In this document: in pieces, positions 16,827 through 25,858 of the stretch
Layout of the letters: every line of letters begins with the position of its first letter
Numbering within the stretch: position 1 is the first letter of the stretch
NCBI GenBank assembly: GCA_021323945.1
Contig: JAJPKA010000003.1
Coordinates: 1 to 64,000, forward strand
Length of the DNA: 64,000 nucleotides
From: Pseudomonadota bacterium
Lineage (GTDB): Bacteria > Desulfobacterota > Binatia > Binatales > Binataceae
Reading direction: 5' to 3'
Notes under the pieces: generated by a model
Seen by the model: the letters and a program-made list of their open reading frames with translations, nothing else
Database searches by the model: none
What the model was told of the DNA's origin: nothing
Made by a program: the position numbers and the translations under genes

Positions 16827-18481
16827 CGCTTTTCCGATTTCAAGACAAACAGTGGCCGAACTCCGACCCCGAGCGGACCGCAACCGGAGAACTGACGCCA
16901 AATCGCTGTGTTGGGCATTCGTGAAAGCGCGATGAGATAAGGTGAGCGGCTTGATCCGATTACCAGCGGTATCGGAGGCTCCTGTTCCGGTTCATGGTTG
17001 GCCGGATAAACATAAAGGTCGCGTCCATTCAACGAATACCCGGCATCTAACTGTCGCCGTGGAACGCCTTGCCTCAGCAGGCTTTCGGTCTGGTTCACCA
17101 CGGCCTGCATCGAGCAATGATACGACGCGGTGCCGCCAGCTGACACCAATGCCAGTGCGAGAATCATGGCTGCGGTCGCTATGCTCGCGCGCCACTGCGG
17201 TGGCCGGGTCAACGCCAGTACGAGGCTGGCCGCCGGAACTATGACCAGGTCATAGCGATCTGAAAAGAACCACAAACACGGCATCATCAGCCAATAAAGT
17301 GCACTTCCAAATAGCAGGGCAAGCACGATCCGATTACCACCACGCGCAGCCTCCCAAGCGGCGCTGCAGATCCCAGCGAAGCCAATTACCCCAAGTCCCA
17401 GCATTGGCCATTCGAGCCCTTTCGGGAGCTCGGTACACGGCTTTCCGCTCAGCACCAAGGCAGAATAGGAGCCGCCGAAACAGCTTATCGCCGTCAGATC
17501 CGCCACTGATCTTCGGCTAAGCCGCACTGTCACAGCGATGATCGCTATCACACTTCTGACCAGGCTTGAGCGCCATCGCCCGATTGCGTGCACTGCTGCC
17601 AGGGGACTCAAGACGAGACCAAGATAGATCGCTGGGGCCAGAACACCGCGAACCAGGTAAGTGCGCAGAGGTACCAGCCAAAAGCCACTCCGTAATCGAT
17701 CCATCTGATATTTGAGCATCCAGGGTTCCGGAGTGAGCATGGTAATCCATAGCCAAAAGCCAGCGGACGCGATTATGGCGAGGATTAGAGGAGTTATGCT
17801 GACGAATCTCGAAAGTCCCTTCTCCCCATCCTTATACCCCCGCATCAGCAGCACCGCTCCCTGACCGGCGATCGCGATAACGGCAAAGGGCCGTATCGCA
17901 AACCCGACCACCGCGGCACAACCCGAGAGCCACAGCCACTTTCGTGACCCCGCTAGTGAATAGGCAAACGCTGCATACGAAGCGAGCAGTGTCGTGATGA
18001 ACGGGACCTCGGTCATGAACGAGAAACTCAGAAAGAGGTAGCATGGATTGCACACAAGCAGCGCTGCCGCGACAAAAGAAGAGCCGCTATTCCCCCCACA
18101 TCTGCGCCCCAGGTAATAGAGCAGGATGCCCCCGATGATGCCGAGTCCAGCAGTTGAAAGGTCAAGTGCGCGCGAGCTTTCGCCGAAAACCCTGCTCCAG
18201 AGCGCACCATAAAGCACTTGTGCCACTGGCAACGCCTGCGTGAAACCTGCAAACTGAATTTCGCCGGTTCGGTTGAAATGCGCCACAGCGTGCTCATAAA
18301 CCCACGAATCCCCCACCGGTGCCGCGCTCAACGGCCAAACAACGCAGTAAACTACGCCGTACCATGCGAGGATCGCCGCACCCACCAGCACGATCTCGCG
18401 CCAGCTGGCATCGGCGTCAATTCTGGTCGCGCGGAAGAAGGATGCGAAATTTCGCGGAGAGGCGTCTTCAGGACCGCTCAT
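16823..18481 (-). CDS. Membrane glycosyltransferase-like protein (GT-C fold), second copy
   Basis: 552 aa from ATG 18481 (an in-frame GTG at 18499 would overlap the upstream gene by 10 bp). It is a polytopic membrane protein with a soluble C-terminal tail. The first periplasmic loop has an acidic/aromatic pattern (PVGDSWVYEHAVAHF) as in GT39/GT83-like enzymes. Sequence similarity to the downstream neighbour is only at the level of layout, so these are probably not recent duplicates. Its stop overlaps the next start, indicating coupled translation. Likely role: cell-surface glycan or lipid modification, inferred from family only. Confidence 0.68.
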   Translation of the reverse strand: MSGPEDASPRNFASFFRATRIDADASWREIVLVGAAILAWYGVVYCVVWPLSAAPVGDSWVYEHAVAHFNRTGEIQFAGFTQALPVAQVLYGALWSRVFGESSRALDLSTAGLGIIGGILLYYLGRRCGGNSGSSFVAAALLVCNPCYLFLSFSFMTEVPFITTLLASYAAFAYSLAGSRKWLWLSGCAAVVGFAIRPFAVIAIAGQGAVLLMRGYKDGEKGLSRFVSITPLILAIIASAGFWLWITMLTPEPWMLKYQMDRLRSGFWLVPLRTYLVRGVLAPAIYLGLVLSPLAAVHAIGRWRSSLVRSVIAIIAVTVRLSRRSVADLTAISCFGGSYSALVLSGKPCTELPKGLEWPMLGLGVIGFAGICSAAWEAARGGNRIVLALLFGSALYWLMMPCLWFFSDRYDLVIVPAASLVLALTRPPQWRASIATAAMILALALVSAGGTASYHCSMQAVVNQTESLLRQGVPRRQLDAGYSLNGRDLYVYPANHEPEQEPPIPLVIGSSRSPYLIALSRMPNTAIWRQFSGCGPLGVGVRPLFVLKSEKR

Positions 18482-18489
18482 TGCGCGCG

Positions 18490-19674
18490 TTAACCGCACT
18501 GTGCGACTAGTCGGCTCAACACCTTGTCCGAGTCGAAATACTCGCGGGCAATCTCATAGGCCGCTTGAGCGTGATGCTGTGGATTCGCGAGCACCGCTTC
18601 GATTGCCTCACATGCCTCATCGAGCGTCGAGAATTTTAAGACTCCGTCGCCGGTTGGCACCGCGCATCCGAAACCGGTGTCCTGAACCACCGCGGGAACT
18701 CCGAGCGCCAGATAACATGCCGTTCGGCATGAGAACCATCCGCTACGACTGCGGACGTAGGCGTTCTTGGCAACACTCCATTCGCCGTAAGAATTCGCCA
18801 GATATTGGCGATAGCGCCATGGGTCGGCTGACGCCTGATAGCCATCGATCAGCTTCCAACCAGCTTGGACTAACTGTTCATGCGGCGGTCGCCCACTCAT
18901 AGCGATCTCGAACGCGGCTGGCGTCCTTCGTGGCAGGTCGATAAATTGCAAGAATTCGCCACTCTTGCCGGAATATGTGACTCCATTAACCGTTGGCCCC
19001 TGCTCGCGCGGGTCCCAGGACATCACCGTTGTAAAGACGCGCCGACGAGCCGAGAGCGGCACCTGGTCCTTGAACTGATCCATTACGATGGGCTGACGGG
19101 TAGGAGCCCAGTTGAACAACTCGCGGGGCACTTTGCAATCCGGCTGTAAGATGTTTTCGGCGAAGGTCAGAAAGACGTCGTGCTTAAACAGCATCCCCAT
19201 CCGATAGAGGAGGTCGGGATCGCTAATCCGGCCTGCGACGTACTCCGGAATGATGGCCTGCGTGTACATCGGGTCACTGTCGATGAAAACCACGCGCCTG
19301 GCGGCGAAATATTCTTCGCGCATATTGCAAGATCCGGAAATATGCACGAACAGGTCAGCTGAACGACAAAACTCAACAACTCGTTGCCAGTCCTGACCCC
19401 AACTGGCGCCTGTTGCATCTCGGAAAAACCATCTCTCGGTCATTCGCGGGCTGAGCCGCGCCAGTTCACGCGCCAAATAGACGGCATTCTGTGCTCCAGA
19501 TTCAATGAAGGTTTGAAGACGCGGCTCGTAGCACCACCGTCCGGTATCTTCGATGTACATGACGTCGTGGCCCAAGCGCATAAACCCGAGAACATACTGA
19601 AGATAGTCCCAAAATGGTCCGCCGAGCGGGAAGGTAGCCGCCAAGCCGGTTACCACTATGCGAAGTCGTGACAC
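18490..19674 (-). CDS. Soluble glycosyltransferase family 1-like protein
   Basis: 394 aa from GTG 19674, where the glycosyltransferase fold begins (VSRLRIVVTGLAATFPLGG). This is followed by FWDYLQYVLGFMRLGHDVMYIEDTG, typical of GT-B enzymes acting on nucleotide sugars. The C-terminal half has a donor-site-like block (WFSCRTACYLALGVPAVVQDTGFG). A longer open frame reaches 19830 but the extra residues look non-coding. It is first of three genes with the two membrane glycosyltransferases downstream, so it may make a precursor that they extend. The substrate is unknown. Confidence 0.72.
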   Translation of the reverse strand: MSRLRIVVTGLAATFPLGGPFWDYLQYVLGFMRLGHDVMYIEDTGRWCYEPRLQTFIESGAQNAVYLARELARLSPRMTERWFFRDATGASWGQDWQRVVEFCRSADLFVHISGSCNMREEYFAARRVVFIDSDPMYTQAIIPEYVAGRISDPDLLYRMGMLFKHDVFLTFAENILQPDCKVPRELFNWAPTRQPIVMDQFKDQVPLSARRRVFTTVMSWDPREQGPTVNGVTYSGKSGEFLQFIDLPRRTPAAFEIAMSGRPPHEQLVQAGWKLIDGYQASADPWRYRQYLANSYGEWSVAKNAYVRSRSGWFSCRTACYLALGVPAVVQDTGFGCAVPTGDGVLKFSTLDEACEAIEAVLANPQHHAQAAYEIAREYFDSDKVLSRLVAQCG

Positions 19675-19725
19675 GCCCTGCACTCTTCCGATTATCTCCG
19701 CAGCTACACCACCAGTGAGCCAGAA

Positions 19726-19754
19726 GCTTGGATATTGCAGTATCGTATCCAAGC
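19726..19754. promoter_or_regulatory. Perfect inverted repeat in the divergent imuA/glycosyltransferase promoter region
   Basis: GCTTGGATA (19726-19734), an 11-bp spacer, then TATCCAAGC (19746-19754): nine-base perfect arms. It sits between the leftward glycosyltransferase start (19674) and the rightward imuA (about 19887). The spacing fits an operator for a dimeric regulator; an SOS-type repressor would suit imuAB, but the sequence is not a LexA box I recognise. Confidence 0.45.
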
Positions 19755-19886
19755 CCAGAGTGAGAAGGCAGCTTTCTTGAGCGGCTTTCGAGGAGGAGGG
19801 CGCCGGCTTGGAATGCTGGCGTCGAAGCACATATTGGTGCGCCGGAGGAGAGGGATTTTTGGTTGGCCGTTGACAGATGCGAAGAA

Positions 19887-20789
19887 ATGGCGAAAATACA
19901 TGCCATGGCCGTCATGGGAACTATCGCCTGGAAGCCCGAGGCCGAAGCTCAGGCGCTTGTCTCTGCCCATTCTTCACCATCTACCAGCGTTGCCGATAAT
20001 CGAACCAAAATCCTTGAATTTAAAGCAGTTTTTCGGGGGCACGAACTAACTCGCAAGGGCTATAGAATCTCATCCGGTATTCCTCCGGTCGATAATCTCA
20101 TTGGAGGTGGCATTGTAAAGGGAAGAATTAGCGAAATTATTGGCGCCCACGGTACAGGTAAAACCTCTCTGGCCGCAGCCTTCGCCGCTCATGTTACGCA
20201 GAATCAAGCAGTTGCATGGATCGATACTTCGAACAACTTTGATCCTCTCAGTATTGCTGCCGCCGGAGTTGAGTTATCCCGGCTATTATGGGTGTCATGC
20301 CGACAGGCCGAAGTAACACGGGCAGCGTCAGAAAACTTTGCATATGGCTTACGAGTTCGAACTGCCAGTCTCAAGGTCGCCGAATGGATTCTCGCGGCTG
20401 GGGAATTTGGCCTGATAATACTCGATTTCGGCTCTAATCCACCTCAATTGTCACACAGCGCCATGCTCAGGCTGGCGCGAGCCGCCGAACGATGCGGGGC
20501 AGGAGTCCTGGTCCTCGCACCGCACCGAATATGTGGGACGTTCGCTGTACTAACGATCGCACTACGATGCAAACGCGCTCGTTTCAGTCGTTTGTGGGCA
20601 GGCGGGCCAAGCTTATTCGAAGCTCTTCATTTGGAAGCTTTGGTGTTGCGCAACAAATTGGGTGGGTCGGGTCGGAGCGCCGAATGGCGAGCGATAATTG
20701 AAGGGTCAAGCGGAAGGCAACGGGACCGGGGTCGGCACCAAATCGGGCAAATGCGACCGGCTCAACCCGCCGAAGCCGTTAGCTATTGA
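19887..20789 (+). CDS. imuA: ImuA-like RecA-fold protein (SOS mutagenesis)
   Basis: RecA-related ATPase fold, 300 aa from ATG 19887; a TTG at 19863 and ATGs at 19902/19911 are alternatives. It begins like RecA/ImuA (SSGIPPVDNLIGGGIVKGRISEIIG) with Walker A GAHGTGKT near residues 86-93, then AVAWIDTSNNFDPLS. ImuA proteins work with ImuB and usually DnaE2 in error-prone lesion bypass. imuB follows after 34 bp, which supports the call. No dnaE2 follows within the window. Confidence 0.82.
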   Translation: MAKIHAMAVMGTIAWKPEAEAQALVSAHSSPSTSVADNRTKILEFKAVFRGHELTRKGYRISSGIPPVDNLIGGGIVKGRISEIIGAHGTGKTSLAAAFAAHVTQNQAVAWIDTSNNFDPLSIAAAGVELSRLLWVSCRQAEVTRAASENFAYGLRVRTASLKVAEWILAAGEFGLIILDFGSNPPQLSHSAMLRLARAAERCGAGVLVLAPHRICGTFAVLTIALRCKRARFSRLWAGGPSLFEALHLEALVLRNKLGGSGRSAEWRAIIEGSSGRQRDRGRHQIGQMRPAQPAEAVSY

Positions 20790-20823
20790 AGGCTAATCCT
20801 AATCAGTTGCACTGACGCGTTCG

Positions 20824-22716
20824 ATGTATCGTGGCAGACTCATTCCTGACAAAGATCCTGGCGGTCGAGTTAATTCTCCTCCCTTGCTTCGCAACCGCCC
20901 TCCTCTGACCACTTCCGCAAACTTTTCTCACACCAAGAGAATCGCATGTCTGTTGGTGGCGGACTTTGCCATTGCGGCACTTACACGAGCCAACCCCGAT
21001 TTGCGCGATCGTGCGTTTGCACTCATCCGGATGCCGACGACAGGCAGGCGGGCAGCCTATCAGCCCCACAGTGAGCTCAGTCAGGTCTCACCTGCCGCAC
21101 GCGCCGCAGGAGTGCGGCCGGCAATGACCGTGGCGCAAGCTCGTGCGCTGATTCCTGATTTGATCGTGCGGTGTCCATCGCCGGCGGCTGAACGCGCGGC
21201 CGCTGATGCTCTGCTTGACATGGCTGAATCTATCTCGCCGGTGGTTGAAGAAGGCAAACCTGGGTGTATCTGGCTCGACCTGACCGGCGTGGAGCAGCTT
21301 TATGGATTTCCCAGGGACACCGAAAAGCCAGCCGAAAATTTGGAGGCTACGATCGCTCAGGAGCTAATCCGGCGAGCACGCCGAATTGGACTGGAAGCGG
21401 CAGCCGGGATTGCTGCCAACAAAGAGATTGCTCATCTGGCAGCACGATGCGGAGGGGCGAGAGTAATCGCCGCTGGAATGGAACGAGAATTCCTCAATTG
21501 GATGCCGCTCGACTTGCTCGAACTGGATTCGAACGGACGCGGAGAAGAGGTTGAATTAATGCTGCAGCGGCTTGGAATCCGTCGCCTCGGCGATATTGCC
21601 CGGATCGATAGCCGTCAGCTCGGCAGCCGCCTCGGGCGTTATGGAGTGCAACTGGCTCGGCTGGCCCGTGGTGAGGGTTCAGCCACCATCATTACCCGAC
21701 CTCGTACGGAGAATTTCGTCGAAGTAGCCGAACTCGACTACGGCATCGATCAGCTGGAACCGTTGGGATTTGTCCTGCATGGAATGCTCAAGCAACTCAC
21801 CGCAAGACTCCAGATGCGCGGTCTGGCTGCCGGTGATCTGATACTTACGCTGGAGCTGGCCGACCACCGACATGATACTCGTCGGGTGGCGGTTAGCGCT
21901 GCCACCCTCGAAACACGTTCATTACTGACGCTACTTAAATTACACCTGGAAAAATCACCGCCTGCCGCCGCAGTTGAGGGAATTCGCTTAACAATTGAAG
22001 CGCGCACTCGCCGCCCGATGCAAAATGATCTGTTCCTGCCACCTGCGCCAGCGCCAGATCGACTGGAGACGGCAATTGCGCGCATTGCCGCCTTATGCGG
22101 GCCTGACTGTGTCGGGACTCTCGTCCCCGCTGATTCCTATCGGCCCGAGGCGGTACGCCTTACCAAGTTCGTGCCGCCACCTCCTTCACCGCCAACCGAA
22201 TTGTCTGCAGATGAATCCGCAGAACGGCAATCATCGTTTCCTACCGGAATTATTGGGCAGCAAGGCTTTTCTTCTGCCGGGTCAGCCCCGGTAACTAATA
22301 AAAAGAGCGATAACCCACAGCATCATAACGCGGCAGCTTCTTCAACTGCGACCCCGGATCAAGAGGGCATTAACAAGAGGGCCGCCGGTCTCGCCAATAG
22401 TCATGACTGTACGCCGATCGTGCTGCGGGCGATTCGTCCAGCGGTAGAGGTTGAAGTGATATGTATTCGGAATTCGCCGGAATTCGTGCGGGGTGCCGGT
22501 ATCTGCGCTCGTGTGGTCTCGTCGGCAGGACCCTGGCGCCGCCAAGGTGAATGGTGGGCAGCAACGCAATCAACCGCCGATCCTGCGATGACCAATAGTG
22601 CATCGCTCGCCTATCAGCGCGATTATTATGAACTCGCACTGGCCGATGGCGCTGTCTATCGAATCTATCTGGACTTATCCAGTGGCAGATGGTTCGCAGA
22701 TGGCATTTACGATTAA
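20824..22716 (+). CDS. imuB: ImuB Y-family DNA polymerase-like protein
   Basis: 630 aa. The Y-family core begins around residue 39 (RIACLLVADFAIAALTRANP), with SPAARAAGVRPAMTVAQARAL, CIWLDLTGVEQLYG, the helix-hairpin-helix part (LQRLGIRRLGDIARID) and the little-finger region after residue 290. ImuB proteins lack part of the catalytic acidic set and act as scaffold linking ImuA, the beta clamp and DnaE2. The ~38 residues before the core are atypical, so the start may be further in, but I see no better codon. The tail contains extra low-complexity sequence (about residues 455-520), longer than usual. Confidence 0.88.
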   Translation: MYRGRLIPDKDPGGRVNSPPLLRNRPPLTTSANFSHTKRIACLLVADFAIAALTRANPDLRDRAFALIRMPTTGRRAAYQPHSELSQVSPAARAAGVRPAMTVAQARALIPDLIVRCPSPAAERAAADALLDMAESISPVVEEGKPGCIWLDLTGVEQLYGFPRDTEKPAENLEATIAQELIRRARRIGLEAAAGIAANKEIAHLAARCGGARVIAAGMEREFLNWMPLDLLELDSNGRGEEVELMLQRLGIRRLGDIARIDSRQLGSRLGRYGVQLARLARGEGSATIITRPRTENFVEVAELDYGIDQLEPLGFVLHGMLKQLTARLQMRGLAAGDLILTLELADHRHDTRRVAVSAATLETRSLLTLLKLHLEKSPPAAAVEGIRLTIEARTRRPMQNDLFLPPAPAPDRLETAIARIAALCGPDCVGTLVPADSYRPEAVRLTKFVPPPPSPPTELSADESAERQSSFPTGIIGQQGFSSAGSAPVTNKKSDNPQHHNAAASSTATPDQEGINKRAAGLANSHDCTPIVLRAIRPAVEVEVICIRNSPEFVRGAGICARVVSSAGPWRRQGEWWAATQSTADPAMTNSASLAYQRDYYELALADGAVYRIYLDLSSGRWFADGIYD

Positions 22717-22764
22717 AGCAACTCTGACCATGCGCCATTCAACATCACCCACCAGCCGCAAATC

Positions 22765-23796
22765 TCAATTGCGCGCCAACGCTTTGCGCAAGGCCGCAAC
22801 GTTATGTACGAGCTGGCTCGGCAAATTCAGCGTACCGGCCACGTTGGAATATGGATACAAGCGCCCATTGACGTGCGCGTGGAGCGGCACCCCCGGACCC
22901 TGATGGATCTCATAATCGAGCGGCAGCGGCCCGAGGATGTGCACCAGGCGAAAAATTGCGCGCGCAAACCTACGCAGCTCATCGCCGTCCAATTCCGTCA
23001 AACTTCCACGAAACGCGGGCATGATGACATCGTAGCTCCGCGGGAAGGCTCCGATCGGACTCGCATAGCTAATCACCCCGTCGCGCTGCTCGATCATCAA
23101 TCCGGCGCGATCGACAATCTCGAGCAATTGTTCCCATAATCCCGGGTTTTCGCGTTCTGCCCGCCGCTCAGCTTCGATCGCCGGCAACAATTGTGGCGCG
23201 CCTATCACTTGTTGATGTGGATGTGGCTGCGACGCACCCGATTCACGCCCCTGATTTTTGCGGATGACCACGGACCGGACCGCAGGATTTTCCAGTACTC
23301 GGCGAATCAGCCGTACATCCGTCAACAACAACTGATAGAAATGCTCCTCCCCTAATGCAGCCGTGCACATCAGATCGTTAATCGAGCGCGGATGGTCACT
23401 AAAGTGTCGTGGATCCTCCACAACGATATACGACTCGTTGCGGCCACCCGTTAGACTCTCCGGAATGCGCGGGAAGCGATTGTTGAAGACGCGGATAACC
23501 CAGCCTGCCCCTTCGCAGAGTCCGCGCCCGTGCCAGCGTGGAAATTCGGCGGGCGTGACGCGCATCAGCTCCGGCGGCGCCAGGCTCTCGTTGCCGGGAC
23601 AAAACGGACAGGTGCGCATCGCGTGGTCGAGCGCTTTGGGGTCAGGGAGCGGGGCTTCGGGATTCAATTCCTCGCGACCACCTAGGGTAAAGGCGAAGCT
23701 TTTGCCCCGGACGTCGACCACGTACGAAATAACTCCCGTGATCGGGCTCTTGATCCAAAGCAGCGCGCCGTCGCGCATCTCATATTCGATCGGCAT
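22765..23796 (-). CDS. galT: Galactose-1-phosphate uridylyltransferase family protein
   Basis: 343-aa HIT-superfamily nucleotidyl transferase. CPFCPGNE (C63, C66) is the zinc motif at the N-terminal domain, and SQPHPHQQVIG holds the His-Pro-His nucleophile region. NQGRESGASQPHPHQQ and the later HAHVNGRLYPYSN fit GalT. GalT moves UMP from UDP-glucose to galactose-1-phosphate. Related archaeal and bacterial GalT-like proteins may be ADP-sugar or AMP transferases, so the exact donor is open. Stands alone, converging on imuB. Confidence 0.82.
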   Translation of the reverse strand: MPIEYEMRDGALLWIKSPITGVISYVVDVRGKSFAFTLGGREELNPEAPLPDPKALDHAMRTCPFCPGNESLAPPELMRVTPAEFPRWHGRGLCEGAGWVIRVFNNRFPRIPESLTGGRNESYIVVEDPRHFSDHPRSINDLMCTAALGEEHFYQLLLTDVRLIRRVLENPAVRSVVIRKNQGRESGASQPHPHQQVIGAPQLLPAIEAERRAERENPGLWEQLLEIVDRAGLMIEQRDGVISYASPIGAFPRSYDVIMPAFRGSLTELDGDELRRFARAIFRLVHILGPLPLDYEIHQGPGVPLHAHVNGRLYPYSNVAGTLNLPSQLVHNVAALRKALARN

Positions 23797-23967
23797 AGTG
23801 CTAAGTCTAGCAACTGTCAGACTGCGGGTGCGAATCTCTGATCTTCAATCCTCAACCTCAGCAGCGGCCACTCGAGGCTCATTCTCCAATCGCAGTCTTC
23901 ACCGCTGTGAGCATGCATGGTTCGTCAGCTTGAGTAAATCTGGGTGAAATCGCAAAGTTAGAAGCTG

Positions 23968-25833
23968 GTGCCATCACGAACGATCCATATTCTGCCCGAA
24001 CAGGTCGCCAGCCAAATCGCGGCCGGCGAAGTGGTCGAACGACCGGCATCGGCTGTCAAGGAGCTCGTCGAAAATTCGCTCGACGCCGGTGCCGGCTCCG
24101 TTACGGTCGAAATCGAACGTGGCGGGACGAGCCTGATCAGCGTCGTCGACGACGGCTGCGGAATGAGCCGTGAAGATGCGCTGCTGTCAGTCCGACGCCA
24201 CGCGACGTCCAAAATTCGGGAGGCCGCGGATCTAATGGCCATCCGCACCTTTGGCTTTCGCGGCGAGGCGCTGGCGTCAATCGCCAGCGTGGCCGAGATG
24301 CGCCTTCAAACTCGTCGCCGGGGCGAGGATTGTGGCGTTGAGATGTTGATCAACGGCGGACACGTCGAGCAGATTCGTGATTGCCCGCTCGCTCCCGGGA
24401 CTCGGGTTGAGGTGCGCAACCTTTTCTTCAATACGCCCGCGCGGCTAAAGTTCCTGAAGACCGCGGTGACCGAGCAAACCGTGGTGGGCGAAGTGATCCA
24501 GCGGGCGGCGCTGGCAAATCGTCGCGTCGCTTTTCGTCTCAACGCGGATGGGCGCGTAATCTTTGAATTGTCTCGAGCGAGCTCGTTGCTCGAGCGAGCG
24601 CGACAGCTTTTTGGCGCCAGGCTTGCTGAGCGCCTGCTGAGCTTTGTCTTCAGCTGCGGTTCGGTATCAATTAGTGGTCTGACCTCGATCAGCCAGGAAT
24701 CATTCGCTACGCCCCGCCTCGTCTTCACCTACGTTAACAACCGCCCCGTGCGCGATCGGATGCTCTTGCGCGCCATCGCGCGTGCTTACGAGTCGCTGCT
24801 TCCCCGAGGGCGGCACCCGGCGGTGGCCTTGTTCATTGAGCTGCCCGCCGCTGAGGTCGACGTCAATGTTCATCCGATGAAAACGGAGGTACGCTTTCGC
24901 CAGAGCGGCCGCATTTTTGAACTGGTTTATTCGGTCTTGCGGGAACGGCTCAAGGATCAAACCTGCAGCGAGATCGCGTTAAAAGTCAACGCTGACGAAA
25001 CCGACGAGTCGCCATCGCTGCCTACTCCCTCCCTGGGGTCGACCGCCTGCGACGTCGGGGTCTCTACGGCTGGCGGGCCGATTCTGCCTCCTAGCCCAAT
25101 TCCTGATGACGCCGCCGATCAGGCTTCCAGCCGACCTCTTCGGCTTGTCGCCGACCCAGTTAACGGCGCAACTCAATTCCCCCTGGGACTCGGTTTCCTC
25201 CATGGCAGTAATCCGCACGACCTCGAGCCGATACCGGCAACGACCCGGCCTGTTCCCCAGTATTCGAGCTTGCGCGTAGTCGGTCAGTTGTTCGCTGGCT
25301 TCATCGCTCTCGAGGGTGACGATGAGTTCATTCTGGTAGACCAGCACGCCGCGCATGAGCGAGTAACATTCGAGCGCCTGCGCGCCGAGCTGCGCGCTGG
25401 CGCAATCCAAGTTCAACCGCTGCTGACGCCCATCGTATTCGAACTGAATCCCAGCCGCGCCGCCCCCACGATCGCAGCTCTGCCCGAATTACGAGTAATG
25501 GGCTTCGAGGTCGAGCCGTTCGGACCAACGACTGTACTGCTCAAGGGTACACCGGCGGTCTTCGGCGCGACGGACGGACGCCAACTGTTTTCCGACTTTC
25601 TTGACAGCATTGGTGAAAGCGGCTTGCGTTTGCACGAGGTCGAGCTGGAAAACTGGCTGAAAACCATCGCCTGCCATGGTTCACTGCGAATTGGTCGTGC
25701 GCTCGACATGCGTGAAATCTCGTCCCTGCTTGAGCAGCTCGACCGGACCGAATTCAAAACCAACTGCCCGCATGGTCGCCCTGTGCATATCGAGTTTCGT
25801 CGAACGCAGCTCGAGCGAATGTTCCGCCGCTAA
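23968..25833 (+). CDS. mutL: DNA mismatch repair protein MutL
   Basis: GHKL ATPase of mismatch repair, 621 aa, GTG start. N-terminal motifs: QIAAGEVVERPASAVKELVENSLDAG split over residues 16-41 (E35, N36), DDGCG at 61-65, and GFRGEALASIASV. The C-terminal domain carries the endonuclease set: DQHAAHER with a downstream Glu (about 457-468), ACHGSLRIGRAL, and CPHGRPVHIEF. This is therefore the nicking MutL type found in bacteria without MutH. Between lies a Pro/Ser-rich linker (about residues 345-430). Promoter region is shared with divergent galT. Confidence 0.97.
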   Translation: MPSRTIHILPEQVASQIAAGEVVERPASAVKELVENSLDAGAGSVTVEIERGGTSLISVVDDGCGMSREDALLSVRRHATSKIREAADLMAIRTFGFRGEALASIASVAEMRLQTRRRGEDCGVEMLINGGHVEQIRDCPLAPGTRVEVRNLFFNTPARLKFLKTAVTEQTVVGEVIQRAALANRRVAFRLNADGRVIFELSRASSLLERARQLFGARLAERLLSFVFSCGSVSISGLTSISQESFATPRLVFTYVNNRPVRDRMLLRAIARAYESLLPRGRHPAVALFIELPAAEVDVNVHPMKTEVRFRQSGRIFELVYSVLRERLKDQTCSEIALKVNADETDESPSLPTPSLGSTACDVGVSTAGGPILPPSPIPDDAADQASSRPLRLVADPVNGATQFPLGLGFLHGSNPHDLEPIPATTRPVPQYSSLRVVGQLFAGFIALEGDDEFILVDQHAAHERVTFERLRAELRAGAIQVQPLLTPIVFELNPSRAAPTIAALPELRVMGFEVEPFGPTTVLLKGTPAVFGATDGRQLFSDFLDSIGESGLRLHEVELENWLKTIACHGSLRIGRALDMREISSLLEQLDRTEFKTNCPHGRPVHIEFRRTQLERMFRR

Positions 25834-25858
25834 TCCGCGGAAGGAGGAACAGGCAACC

